This document shows, in pieces, positions 45,493-56,459 of a stretch of DNA of 64,000 bases (within the stretch, counting starts at the first letter, position 1; the number at the start of each line of letters is the position of its first letter). The stretch is from Paraphaeosphaeria minitans (taxonomy: Eukaryota > Ascomycota > Dothideomycetes > Pleosporales > Didymosphaeriaceae), in NCBI GenBank assembly GCA_015832175.1, contig WJXW01000007.1:186001-250000 (forward strand), read 5' to 3'. A program made the translations under genes and the position numbers. The notes beneath the pieces were generated by a model, which was not told the DNA's origin, did no database searches, and saw only the letters and a program-made list of their open reading frames with translations.

Positions 45493-46248
45493 GGTGGTGC
45501 CTGGGATATGCTGCTGTGCTGTGCGGAGAGGAAGGTAGAAGAGGATGATACGGCCGAGTAGGACTCGAAGGAGGCTTGAGATGTGAGTGGCAGCTGCAGA
45601 AAAGCTTTGAGAAGGGAGGGAGATGTCGAGAGAGTTCACTTGTGGAAGCTCGGAAAGCGCGCTAGTACCATATCAACAACACGCTCAAATTGGGAGTGAA
45701 CAGAAAACGGGGCCAGGTCGCTCACCTGGACACATCGAACTCGAGTATCAGAGAAAACATGTATTGCTATGTTTTCAATTATCCTGTACCCAAGACCCCT
45801 AATAGTGGTCACTATAGTGTAAGCTGAGCAAGCGCGTCGGCCGTGAGACCTACCATGAGCCCCACATAAGGCTTTCAGCATTCAATTGCTCATCCTGGAG
45901 TGACACACTAGATCCAAGAACTGGTAGAGTCAAGCAAGATTCGTCATACCCGTTCCACTCTTTCGCCCCTCCCACTTCGAGACACCTTCCCATGTCTTGA
46001 AATCTCAAACAAACCTTAGCCATACTCAAAGAGCCTCCCAGCACCCAAACCCGCCTTCGAGCCAAGCTCCCAGACCAACATGACCATATCATCCCCTCTC
46101 TCGCTCCTCGCTCCTCGCTCCCCCCCCCCCCCCCCGCGGGACCTGCCCTATTCGCGTAGGTATTCACCACCCTCGTAAGCCCTCCTTATATAAACCCGAT
46201 CCCCGTACGCGGTACTGAAACACAACACTATCATCTTTTACAACTAAC
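45493..46248. other. Divergent intergenic region with poly-C and TATA box
   Basis: Separates the frameshifted gene from the small gene at 46249. Contains a run of 16 C at 46120-46135 and a TATA box at 46187-46194. No gene seen. Confidence 0.6.
46187..46194 (+). promoter_or_regulatory. TATA box of small two-exon gene
   Basis: TATATAAA, 55 bp upstream of the ATG at 46249 and followed by CACAACACTATCATC-like leader sequence rich in CA. Confidence 0.75.
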
Positions 46249-46623
46249 ATGTCTATCCATTGCCCCACGATCCCCATCACCTACATCGCTATCGTGAATA
46301 CCGTCGGCGCCTCGACCGGCTTCGCGGATCTCGTCGGCGCCACGACTTCCGCCGATGTGCTCGACGCCGCACCACCGTCGTGGCAACGCATCTACCGCAG
46401 CTTCACGGCTGCGCAACTGGCTTCTGCGATCAGGCTGTGCGACAAGAGGAGGGGCGAGACCGGGGGATGGGATAGGGAGAAGGGGGCGAGTAGGAATCGT
46501 AAGTTTGACTTCGGACGAGGGGGACCGCGAAGAAGAGAGAGCTGACTGTGGACAGTGCTTAAGGCGGTCAAGGCTGTGGAGCAGACGGGGGTGAAGTTGG
46601 AGTATGGCACGTCGCCAGCGTGA
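46249..46623 (+). CDS. Small protein of unknown function (105 aa)
   Basis: Two exons, 46249-46498 and 46556-46623. The intron starts GTAAGT and ends GACAG, with a GCTGAC branch motif just upstream. The sequence begins MSIHCPTIPITYIAIVNTVG, a moderately hydrophobic start that is not a clear signal peptide. It then has an acidic and Ala-rich helix-forming part, followed by a basic stretch (CDKRRGETGG). Exon 2 adds KAVKAVEQTGVKLEYGTSPA. A perfect TATA box, correct spacing to the ATG, a clean intron and GC-ending codons make this a real, probably well-expressed gene despite its size. No family recognised. Confidence 0.7.
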
Positions 46624-48499
46624 GCAGGGAAAGGGAGGTATGGCGGGGATGGTGCATGTGTTTCTAGTTTGTTCCTGGAGGCGCTGGAATTCGAGTTTTC
46701 GCTTTACCTAAAGTTGTTGGCTTAGAACGTGCACGGCGTTGGGTATAGCATGGTCGGGAGTGCCACGCTTACACTGTTAGAATGGAGATGACGGTTCGCA
46801 TATGCTTAATTATTACTTCACATAATTTCTACCACTCTTCCCAACTCCCAGATTGTACCCATGAATCTTGATCCGCCATTCCATCTCCTTCACCAGCACC
46901 CCTATCTTTATAGTATGATCCCTCTTCGCAACCAAACCTCTCAACATCGCCCTTGAACTGTTCTGCTCGATCGATACGCTCGCCAGCCTCTTCTCAGTGC
47001 ACTCGGACTCCAATTCTCGCGCGATCTCCTAGTTTTCGGTACGTATGGGGATGCCTTGTTGCTGCAGTTGCGACTTCGGACTGAACTTTCTGCGCAGAGG
47101 GTGGTGTCTGCGGATTCGGCAAGGGATTCGTGAATTTCCAGGCCGAGAGGAGTGTTGGTACCGGTGACTGGGTACATACCGGAAGCTAAGAGGGGACACG
47201 CGACCGTATGTCCACCATTCCGAGGTCGACGCTGCACTGAATACCGTCTTTGAGAAGCGTTTTTTTTTTTTGGCGGGGGTTCGCGGGTGTAGTTCCTATC
47301 CAAGGTAAAATTTCGCTACTCTTAGTTGTACCTACGATACCTAAGCAAAGCAGCGCCACAGCTATACTGAGAAACAAAACGCGGAAAATGCACGACTGGA
47401 CCAGAAGCAACGGACGAGGATCCTTCTTCTATACCTGCCTACCGAAAGCCAGGAAGCTGTCTAGCTAAGAAAATGACACGGATAAGCTTCGTAAAGCATG
47501 AACGTGTCTGGCGCGATAGGTAGATAGGTAGGTACGTCAAACAAGCTTCAGCTCAATAATACCAATACCAAAACACCAAATACCAACCCTTTCCAGAACG
47601 CGCATGTCACAATATCATCATCCCACGGCATCTACCCAATCAATCAATCAGTCAATCAATCATAGTCCCAACCCCCACCTATCCTACTCTGCACCGATGC
47701 GTCTCGCCACCATTTGATTACCTAGCCATTAAAGACGCTGCCGAAACGAACCAAAGGAAGTGTACCTATCGTACCTACATCTAGTCGGAAGTCACACTGC
47801 CCATCACCAGTCGCAAAGCCCACATCCCATACCTATTCAACCCAAAGAATTTCGTTTGTAAAACGTGATGTTTAACCTACAGCACAGAGCCGATTTGCGG
47901 TGATAGTCTGGGTGTTTTACAATTGCGATGATAACACACCTATCTAGTCTGTTTAGATTCTATGTCATACCTAGCAGAGAGAGAGAGAGAGAGAGAGAGG
48001 GCAAGAGAAATAGAGAGAGGGCAAGAGAAATAGAGAGAGGGCAAGAGAAATAGAGAGAGGGCAAGAGAAAGAGTACTGCTTCATACCTACCTACCTATGT
48101 AGGTCGCATCCGCTGCCAGTAGGTACGCTAACTACCTGCTATCCCGAACTCTACCTAGACACATGATTCCACGGCGAAAAGAAACTCCAGGCGGCGTACA
48201 CAATCGATCGTCAAGCCGGCAAAGCAATGCGTGTGAGCGTCAAGCTATGACTAGCGGCGAACATGGAAGGCGGACTGGCGTTTTCCCCCGTCTCGTCTCT
48301 TCTCTAGCGCGGAGTAGACTACCTACATCACGTGCAACGCAACCCAAGCCCCATCAACAACGAAGAAGCTTGAGCAAAGACACGAGTCAACGAAGAGAAC
48401 AAGTGGTATACAGTGTCTATATGCCTACATGTACAAGCTCGCATCCCGGCTTCCTTGACATCATATCATACAACAACGCTTTGTGCCAAGCTATACGCG
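46624..48499. other. Intergenic region with tandem repeats
   Basis: No supported gene. Contains an 11-base T run near 47261, TAGGTA tracts near 47517 and 48085, and a GA-rich 20-bp tandem repeat at 47979-48069. It includes the 3' flank of MRP51. Confidence 0.55.
47979..48069. repeat. GA tract grading into a 20-bp tandem repeat
   Basis: (GA)n is followed by about three and a half copies of GGGCAAGAGAAATAGAGAGA. Confidence 0.9.
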
Positions 48500-50152
48500 C
48501 TACCTCCGCTCCACCCTCTGCGCCGCCTGCTGCAGCACCCCGGCGCCCCTGACCCCCGCCGGACGCGGCCCCTCCCCAAACGCCTTCGGATCCGACGCAA
48601 ACTGCATAAACTGCTTTGCCTGCGGACTCTGCTCGTCGAGCTCCGTGCCGCTGGACCCGCTGGCGAAGCCCGTCAGCAGATCATCCGGGCTCTCCAGCGT
48701 GTTGCGCACAGGCGGGCGGTCCTCGAGCTCGCCACGGGCCACCTGGACCTCGGCGCCGACGGACCGCGCAATCTTGATGTGGACGCGGCCGTTGTTAGTG
48801 ACGGAGGCGAAGCGCGGCAGGACGTTTATCTTGGCACCGCCGGGGGTGTGGATGTCGATGTCGTAGGCGGGGTCCTCGTTGGCGCGATAGCTCTTGCGCT
48901 CGCCCGTCGACACGAACTCGTCGTTGGTGACGAAGCCGGCGACACCGAGCTTCGCCGTCGTCGAGCGGCTGGCCGTCCTGGACGCGATGACGCGGGCCTG
49001 CACGGGTACGCGCTCCTTCTGGGGCCCGAGGATGGGGTGGTTGGACACGACGGCGTTGGTGCGCAGGTAGCCGAGCCCGGCGGAGGGGTGCGTGGAGAGC
49101 GGGGCGACGTCGTCGTCGAAGCGGTAGCGGACGGCGTCGTCGGACTTTGCGTCGGCGGAAAAGGTGGTGTCTTTGAGCTTAATGGCGGGGATGCGGAGGA
49201 AGGGGACGACGAGGCGTTGGACGAGCTTGGACTGGAGCGGGTTGACGGCCGCTTCGGCGCGGAGCTTGTGGATGCCAGCTTGGATTTCGTCGGGCGAGAT
49301 GTTGGCCCAGATTTTTTCTTGCGAGGCAATGTAGGCAGGGTCTTCTTGCTGGGCGAGGTAGGTGTCGAGATCGAGATGGTCCTCGGGTGTCTTGTTGCGC
49401 GAGGCGAGCTGGCGCGAGGTGTAGATCTCGTTCTTTACATAGTGGCGCAGGTACTTGTTGAATTCGACCTTTCGATGGGAGAGCTGCTCGGTCATGTACT
49501 TTGTGAACTCGTCGGCGCTCATGCCGGGAAGCCACGGGCCTTCGTGCTTCCAGCGGCGTGCGTTGTGGCGGGCCATGTCGGGTTGCGGCAGGTTGAACGG
49601 CACGAAGGTCTTGTTGGACTTTGCAGCATTCGCGGACACACTCTTCTTGATGGCCTCCAGGATCATACCGGCCTCGTCGAGGCCTTCGTCCTCCTCATAC
49701 GAGGTCATGTCTGACCGACGGTCGAAGGCACCGGACGCTGCAATCCCCAGAGCCTGCTCTCGCATGGCCGCCATACCCTTGAGCATGGGCACCGACAGCT
49801 CCTCAAACTTCTGCCGTGTCCGCACATGGTCCGAGGCCGAGTCGAAGTCGGTGATGTGTTCGATGGTGTCCAGCTGCGTGACCTTGACCACGGGGTTTGC
49901 CTTTTGCACGATGCGCGAGCGCGATGGCAGCGGTCTTTTCAGACCCCAATCTCCACGTGCAAGGGACTTTGGTGTTGTCGCAATGGCCTGGTGCGTCGGG
50001 AAGGGGAGCGTTGCCGTGTCGGAAATCTTCTGGGTGCCGGCGCCGTAGCTTTCAGTGACTGGGGGCTTTGGGAGGGGGTTCGGCAGGGAGAAGAGGCGCG
50101 AATTGCGCAGCAGGTTGGCGGTCGGCGACAGACTTTGCCGTCGGAGGGCCAT
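48500..50152 (-). CDS. MRP51: Mitochondrial small-subunit ribosomal protein Mrp51 (bS1m)
   Basis: Single-exon frame of 550 residues. The N-terminus contains SPTANLLRNSRLFSLPNPLPKP (about residues 9-30), the arrangement typical of Mrp51-family proteins, where an LLR-SRLFSLPPPLP block follows the start. The basic, acid-poor N-terminus also fits a mitochondrial targeting sequence. Further family-like blocks are GDWGLKRPLPSR (about 67-78) and the middle NPLQSKLVQRLVVPFLRIPAIKLKD region. In yeast, Mrp51 helps translate mitochondrial mRNAs through their 5' leaders as part of the small subunit. The C-terminus is Gly/Ala/Arg-rich and variable. A long antisense frame (48413-49714) is a GC-skew shadow. 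The assignment rests on recalled motifs. Confidence 0.85.
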   Translation of the reverse strand: MALRRQSLSPTANLLRNSRLFSLPNPLPKPPVTESYGAGTQKISDTATLPFPTHQAIATTPKSLARGDWGLKRPLPSRSRIVQKANPVVKVTQLDTIEHITDFDSASDHVRTRQKFEELSVPMLKGMAAMREQALGIAASGAFDRRSDMTSYEEDEGLDEAGMILEAIKKSVSANAAKSNKTFVPFNLPQPDMARHNARRWKHEGPWLPGMSADEFTKYMTEQLSHRKVEFNKYLRHYVKNEIYTSRQLASRNKTPEDHLDLDTYLAQQEDPAYIASQEKIWANISPDEIQAGIHKLRAEAAVNPLQSKLVQRLVVPFLRIPAIKLKDTTFSADAKSDDAVRYRFDDDVAPLSTHPSAGLGYLRTNAVVSNHPILGPQKERVPVQARVIASRTASRSTTAKLGVAGFVTNDEFVSTGERKSYRANEDPAYDIDIHTPGGAKINVLPRFASVTNNGRVHIKIARSVGAEVQVARGELEDRPPVRNTLESPDDLLTGFASGSSGTELDEQSPQAKQFMQFASDPKAFGEGPRPAGVRGAGVLQQAAQRVERR

Positions 50153-50750
50153 GGCGATGCGATCAGCCGCGGGCGGGGCGACAATGGCGGCTGAAGGGAT
50201 TCGACTGATGGCGCTGTCGGGTCGCTCTCACAAAGTTGGACCATGACCTCCGCGGCGAAACGGAAAAAGATGCGACCGGCTTGGCGTGCATGCACGCTCA
50301 ACACGCTACTGTCTACAGCCAGCTACTATCCACAGCAGCCAGCTACTATCCACAGCAGCCAGCTACTATCCACAGCAGCCAGCTACGTAGTCTATCTACA
50401 TGGTGAAAGAAGTTGCACGTGGATCATGTCTGATCGTCAATTTAAATGCATGGGTGTTCTAAAAGCTGTCTATTGGTCCAGCGTCTGGTGCATCGCGGCT
50501 CATGCGTGCCGTCCCTATCTGCTTCCCATGATTCCTTCTTTCCTTGACCAGTCCGGGCAAGTGCGTCCGCTCCCTACATCCTGGGTGCTTTGCAGTTGTT
50601 TGCGATGGTTGATGTTAGGATGACTTGCCAGGATGACTTGGGCTAGACACATGGCGCTTGTGGTGCGCAGTCCTAGATGATTGCACGTGCTTCCTCTGAG
50701 CTCACTTCTCTTGGGCTTGTGGTTTTTGTTCACGCTGCTGAGCCAGTGCG
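50153..50750. other. Intergenic region with 20-bp tandem repeat
   Basis: 5' flank of MRP51 and 3' flank of the RTR1 gene (both on the minus strand). Holds the repeat at 50316-50386. No gene seen. Confidence 0.65.
50316..50386. repeat. 20-bp tandem repeat
   Basis: About three and a half near-identical copies of CAGCCAGCTACTATCCACAG, 164 bp upstream of the MRP51 start codon. Confidence 0.95.
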
Positions 50751-51818
50751 TCACCCCGGCAAAGCCTTGTCCCAGTCCTGCTCGTCGTCCTCATCGTCGC
50801 TATCCTTTGGCTCTGCATGCCGTGCCGATTTCGGCACGTGACCTTCGATGGCCATGTGCGACTGCCCTGGGGGGAGCGAAGGCGGCGTCGGCTGGAATCT
50901 TGCCACCCGCTCCTTGATCTTGTCCGTGATGAGGTCCTTGTTGGCTTTGCTCAGCCGGCCTGGCGTCTCGCCGCGCTCCATGGCCAGGTCTGCGAGCGCA
51001 TCGTCGCGCGCGGCCCACGCTGCGGCAGCGTCCGCTTCTGCATCCTCGGGCGCTGGCGCTGCAGCCTTTTTGAGCCGCAGCGGCAGTGCTTTGTGGTGGT
51101 CTTCGGCGTTCTCGACCATGAGGTCAATCTCGGTGCCGTAGTCGCCTTGCCGCAGCCACGCAGGCTCTTCGTTCAGCTGCACCTTGACGAAGAGGGCCCG
51201 GCGCGCGCAGTCGTCGGAGCACCACATCTCGAGCTTCTTCCTGTCCACAATCTGCACGCCTTTGGACGTCTCGACAAAGTGCTTCTTGGCAGTGGACGGC
51301 GCCTTCCCCTTGGGCCGCGGGCACAGCGTGTAGCCACACTTGGCGGCGATGTTGCGCTCCTCGATCAAGCCGTCGTAGTCGGAAGGTTGAAAGGGCACAA
51401 TGGCCTGGCGGAAGCGGTGCGCGTCAGACGGCGAGGGCCGGGCGGGATCAGCGTCGGGCGACGTGGGGAAGTCGATGAGCTCGAAGACGGCGTCCAGGAT
51501 GGCCGTCTCGACCTGCTTGCGCTGCTCGTAGATGCGCGCATGCTGGACGGCGGTGCTGAGGTGGCGCTGGTTGACGGGGCGCGCAGGTGGTGGAGGGTTG
51601 GCAGCTACGGCAGGGTGGGTTGGCCGGGTGGTGGCAGCGGGGGTTGTCGTCGTCAGGGTTGGCTGGGTGGTGGCAGCGACAGCGACGGCAGTGTGGGCTG
51701 TCTGGGTGGTTGCAGTGTGGGTTGTCTCGATGGTGGCAGCGACGGTCGTCTGGGTCGTCTGGGTCGTCTGGGTGCTGGTGGCGGCGGGCGTCTTCTTGAG
51801 GATCGACTTGGGCGGCAT
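50751..51818 (-). CDS. RTR1: RNA polymerase II CTD phosphatase Rtr1/RPAP2
   Basis: Single-exon gene of 355 residues. Residues 1-80 are a Thr/Ala/Pro-rich low-complexity start with TTQT repeats. The Rtr1/RPAP2 domain spans about 95-225. Its marks are the DGLIEERNIAAKCGYTLCPRP block with C161 and C166, and the second zinc-binding pair in WCSDDCARRALFVKVQLNEEPAWLR with C200 and C204. In yeast Rtr1 the fourth ligand is His, and here it is Cys. The family dephosphorylates Ser5 of the RNA polymerase II C-terminal repeat and helps polymerase import. The C-terminus is acidic (SDDEDDEQDWDKALPG). Head to head with the BBC1 gene over a 0.77-kb CT-rich promoter. Confidence 0.92.
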   Translation of the reverse strand: MPPKSILKKTPAATSTQTTQTTQTTVAATIETTHTATTQTAHTAVAVAATTQPTLTTTTPAATTRPTHPAVAANPPPPARPVNQRHLSTAVQHARIYEQRKQVETAILDAVFELIDFPTSPDADPARPSPSDAHRFRQAIVPFQPSDYDGLIEERNIAAKCGYTLCPRPKGKAPSTAKKHFVETSKGVQIVDRKKLEMWCSDDCARRALFVKVQLNEEPAWLRQGDYGTEIDLMVENAEDHHKALPLRLKKAAAPAPEDAEADAAAAWAARDDALADLAMERGETPGRLSKANKDLITDKIKERVARFQPTPPSLPPGQSHMAIEGHVPKSARHAEPKDSDDEDDEQDWDKALPG

Positions 51819-51901
51819 TGCGGTGGCGCGTTGATGGACGCAAAGGCAGAGGCAGAGGCAGAGTCAAAGACACAGACGGTCGCTTGGATGAACGACGAGG
51901 C

Positions 51902-51932
<31 letters not shown>

Positions 51933-52589
51933 CTTTCTCTCTCTCTCTCCCTCGCCAAGCTCCCAGCTCCCAGCTCCAAGCTGGGGCGAGTTAGTCTGTT
52001 ATTAGTCTGGCAGGCTGGCAACGCGGGGGCGTCTCAACTCACCCACGGCTTTGCGCTTTGCATCGCATCGCATCTGATGACGGAGACTCCATCCTCCTCA
52101 CTGAGCACAGGCTCGCCCACCTAACAAGCCCCCGTCCAGCGCACACCCGCGCTTCCAGAGCAGTTCCAGCGTCTGGTAAGAACCCCTGCCGTCCTGCCGC
52201 CCTGCCGCCCTACGTAGAGGTACCTACCGCTCTGCCGCCCTGCCCTTCTCCTGCCCCCATCCCACTTCCCTCTCCTCCCCTCCCCTCCCCTCCCCTCCCC
52301 TTTCCTCCCCGCACCGCAGCAGCCCCCGCAGTGCAGCGCAGTGCAGCGCTTAGCCTACGTCGCCCTGGTCGGCTAGCGCTTGCCTACGTCCCACTCACTC
52401 ACCCACTGACAGCCGCCTGCATCGCAGCCTCTGAACAGCCTCTGAACAGCCTCACTATCCCCGCGTCCGCGCCCGCGTCCGCGTTCCCCCGATCCACCCC
52501 CCTCCCCAGAGCCGCCACCCTGCTCTGGGCATCCACACACCACCTCCCTCCTTTCCTCCCTCCCTCCCTCCCACGCCGCCGCCTCCACG
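51819..52589. promoter_or_regulatory. RTR1-BBC1 divergent promoter, pyrimidine-rich
   Basis: Shared upstream region with a long CT microsatellite (51899-51952) and CCTCC-rich tracts close to the BBC1 start. Pyrimidine tracts on the coding strand just upstream of the ATG are common in fungal housekeeping promoters. No TATA box seen. Confidence 0.6.
51899..51952. repeat. (CT)n microsatellite with TTT interruptions
   Basis: CTCTCTCTCT with periodic CTTTCT interruptions. Confidence 0.9.
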
Positions 52590-55500
52590 ATGCCGCCCTT
52601 CAAGGTCAAGGCCGTGTATCCGTACGAGTCGCCCCACGAAGGTGATCTGCTCTTTCCGAATGGCCAGATCATAACCGTGGTGGAAGAGGAGGATGACGAT
52701 TGGTATGTGGGCGAGTACGTCGACGACAGCGGCACCAAGCACGAGGGCATCTTCCCCAAGAACTTTGTCGACAAGTTCGAGCCCGAGCGACCCCCGCGCC
52801 CTAGCAACCGCAAATCCATAGTACCGGAGCAGCCCGTCGCTCAGCCAGCGCCCCCGACTCCCGACGTGCCACAGCAAGAAGCTGCTCCCGCGCACGACGA
52901 GCCGCCGGAGCCAGTGGCCCCCAAGCCCCGCCTGCCACCGCCCGTCAAAATCCCAGACACAGCCAAGTCGCAGACCTCACCCCTTTCGCCGACGTCCGCA
53001 CACGGTGCCAAGGCTCAGGAAACACCCCAGGACTCCCCGCCAGCCCCGAAGCCGGTGCCCGCCGAGCCAACATCGGCCGGCGCCCCCAAGAAAGCCCCTC
53101 CGCCAATTGCTAAGAAATCGAATGCATTCCGCGACCGCCTGGCCATGTTCAATCAGGGCACTACCGCACCGCAGCCCTTCAAGCCCTCTGCGCCTCTGTC
53201 CGGCTTCATCAAGAAGCCGTTCCAGGCCGCAGCCCCGAGGCCCGATGCATACCTTCCCCCGCCCCGCGAAGTCCCCCAGGTCAAGACATACCGCCGTGAC
53301 GAGGACCCGGAGATTGCCGAACGCCAAGCGCGAGACCAGGAAAATGCCGAACGTGCAGGCCTGTCCGGCCAGAGTCCCACCGCCGGGGACGATGCCGACG
53401 AGGAAGAACAGCCAAAGGTTCTGAGTCTCAAGGAGCGCATGGCTCTTTTGCAAAAACAGCAGCAGGAGCAGGCCGAGCGTACGGCTGCGTCTCACAAGGA
53501 GAAGCCCAAGCGGCCGCCTGTGAAGAAGAGGGCCGAGTCCCATGGCCAAACGGATCAACAGGACGGAACTTTGCTCGAAAAGGTGGCCAGCGCCGAGCCA
53601 CGAGAGCGCGGCTCTATCGACAATGCTCGACCACCACCTTCTTCGGCCGGCATCAAGTCGCCTGACCCCCATGCGAACCGCGAGCTTTTGAGTGACGCCA
53701 ACGATGCCGACCAATCCGGTGCTGGCGAGACGGAAGATGCCGAGGGCACCTCGACAAGTGTCGAGGACGATGAGCGCTCCAGACACACGGCGCTATCAAG
53801 GGCTCCCACCGCGCCCACCAAAGAGCCAGATGTCGGCGACGAACAGGATTTCGAGCAAGAGGAGGAGGACGAGGAAGAGGACGAGGTAGACGCTGAAACC
53901 CGGAGAAAGCAGGAGCTGCGCGAGAGAATGGCGCGTTTGGGTGGTGGCTTTAATCCAATGATGGGAGGAATGATTCCTTTTGGTGCTCCGATGGGAGGTC
54001 CTTTGCCCCCAAAGAAGAAGAAGCCTGTGCCTTTGCCTTCCGAAAAGAGGTCGACAGACGACAGCGACCAGCCGGTCGTTCCCCAGCAGCGTGTACCCAT
54101 GTTCCCGGGAATGCTGCCTGTCAGGAGCCCTGAAGCTGAAAATAAGCAGCTTTCTGTAGACAAGGAGGATCCAGAGTCGCATCCCATCAGCGGCTCACAC
54201 GAGCCGGAGGAGCTCCCTGATATTGAGGATGTGACGCCTCGGCAACTGCAACGGACTCCAACCGCCGAGCAGCCACCGCCCATCCCAACCGAGCGTAAGT
54301 TCATGATTTCTCGCAAGCCGATCAACAGTTGCTGTGCCCACGAGACTCTCAGTGCTTTCCAGTTGTCTTCCTCCGAGACCGTGTCAAAGACCTATGTCGC
54401 TTCTGATGGGTCCTCGGAATTTGGCATGACTGTCAGCGTCTGTAGTATGTCGTAGAGGACTTGCAGCACTCACCTGATTGATTTCGGAACAACTCGCTCA
54501 CAACGAATTAGGACGGCCTGTGCCACCTCCAATTCCCAGTGGTGAGCACGCCGGAGATCGCGCAGCTCCGCCTGTGCCTACTTCATGTTAGTACACTTGC
54601 CATCGTGCACATGCAAGGCTTGACTGATGATCGCAGCTCGACCTGTACCTCCCCATCCTCCAATTCGCTCGCCTAGTCCTGGTTCGGAGTCCGGGGATGA
54701 AATCTCAGATGCACCTCCTCAATCGGCGACATCCCCTGAACTATCGTCAGTCATGCCACCTTCGAAGCCGAGCTCTTACCTTGCATCAGACGAGCTCTCC
54801 GGAGACTCGCCTGATAGGCGCGCCATACCGCCTATCCCCATGGGCAGCCCACCATTCTCTCCTCCAGGAGCAGGTCGTCTTCCTCCGCCTCCGCCACCAA
54901 CAGGCGCTCCTCCATCTCGACAGTCGACGATGGATAGTATTGTGAAGAAGCTGGATCGTGAGGGCGAGACCGATTATGAAGGCGATTACGACACCGACAT
55001 TGCGCCAGGTGCCACCCACAAAGATGCCCTGAAGTCGCACACGAGAGAGATCAGCATTGGCAACAGCATATTGGCCGGTGATGACACACCTATTCGCTCA
55101 CCTGTCACACCTTTAGCCCCTCCGCCTTTGCCTCCGTCGGTGTCTCGTGCTCTTCCTCCACCACCACCACCACCGCAGCAGCCCCCTACCCGAGCTTCAA
55201 TGGATGCACCTCGAGCAGCACCACCGCTGCCGCCAATGCCCCCGCCTACTCGGGATGTGTACGACGACGACGATTATGATCCGTACAAGTACACCGCGTC
55301 ACCACCCCGGGGGGCACCGCCTCCAGCACCAAGGGGAGCACCGCCGCCACCGACAGCCCGCCCACGGCCTCCTTCCATGCCACCACCACCCCCATCCATC
55401 CCGCCTGCTCCACCACAGCAGGATATCCAGTCCGAGGATGAGGACGACTTGTACGCGCCTCCTCCCAGGCAATCACACGACCGTCCACCGCCCCCACCGC

Positions 55501-56459
55501 CACAAGGACCTCCGCCTCAACACGCACCTCCACCTCCACTTGTAGACCGGACAGCACCAGCACCTTCTCAAGATCGTGCTGCACCACCTCCGCCGCCGCC
55601 TGAACCATCTCAGCCACCACGGCCCTCGATGGGTCGGAGGTCGCTAGATGTTAATCGTTCAATGCAGGGCCGCGTTTCAACGGACCAGTCCCGCCCGTCA
55701 GCGAGTCAAGAATTTATTGCCAGCGATCTTGACCTCGGCAAGGCGAGCCACTGGTGGACTCAGCCGAACATGCCACCGCCTTCGGTCAAACGACGCAAGG
55801 ACATCCTTTTCGATTTGGACGAATCACGCTCCGGCAACTCTGTGGAGAAAGCTGTCTACGTCCTGTACATGGACTACTCCCAGACCATCATAACAGCACG
55901 CTTCCAAGCCAACGACGTCTCCAATGTGCAAATAGACCAGCGCCACGAACCGCCGCCCACCCGTCTGCGCCAAGACCAGCTCGAAGCCGCACACGAGCGC
56001 TTCGGCCAGCGCATCGCCAAGGACGTCGAGACCAAGCAAAACACCGTTGTCGGCAACGGCACCCCCCAGGGCCTCATCGAAGAGCTCCTCCGGCCCTACT
56101 CGGATGCCTTGAAACCCGTCGGCACGCGCGCCTTTGGCGCCCTCGTCTACGCCAACCTCGCCAACGCGAGCACTCAGCAGTACGACGAGATCCGTCCGGG
56201 CGACATTGTGTCGCTGCGCAACGCACGTTTCCAGGGCAAGCATGGCGCCATGCACGCCAAGTACAGCGTCGACGTGGGGAAGCCGGATCACGTGGGCGTC
56301 GTCGTCGAGTGGGATGGGAAGAAGAGGAAGGTCCGGGTGTGGGAACAGGGGCGGGAGAGTAGGAAGGTCAAGCCCGAGTCTTTCCGGATGGAGGACTTGA
56401 GGAGCGGGGAGGTGAGGGTGTGGAGGGTCATGGGGAGGTCGTGGGTTGGGTGGTCGTAG
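52590..56459 (+). CDS. BBC1: SH3-domain actin-patch protein Bbc1/Mti1
   Basis: Three exons (52590-54294, 54512-54586, 54637-56459) give 1200 residues. An SH3 domain opens the protein (about 4-64) with AVYPYESP, DDDWYVGEY and GIFPKNFVDKFEP. A long disordered, acidic, Pro-rich middle follows, with repeated PPPPPP tracts (about 720-960) that could bind profilin or SH3 partners. A folded C-terminal domain (about 980-1200, from ASHWWTQPNMPPPSVKRRKDILFD to the Trp-rich end) matches the Bbc1/Mti1 tail. In yeast Bbc1 acts at cortical actin patches, binds type I myosins and restrains Las17/WASP-driven Arp2/3 activity. The first intron (217 nt) is open in frame for about 160 nt, so unspliced RNA would end soon after 54294. 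The middle 75-nt exon is small but keeps frame. Confidence 0.9.

Noticed and set aside
48413..49714. 433-codon plus-strand open frame
   Set aside because: Antisense shadow of MRP51; GC-skewed third positions keep the opposite strand open, and the product is Val/Gly/Arg-rich without domains.
50817..52124. 435-codon plus-strand open frame
   Set aside because: Antisense to RTR1; its Trp/Val/Gly-rich tail is a translation of the Thr-codon repeats of RTR1.
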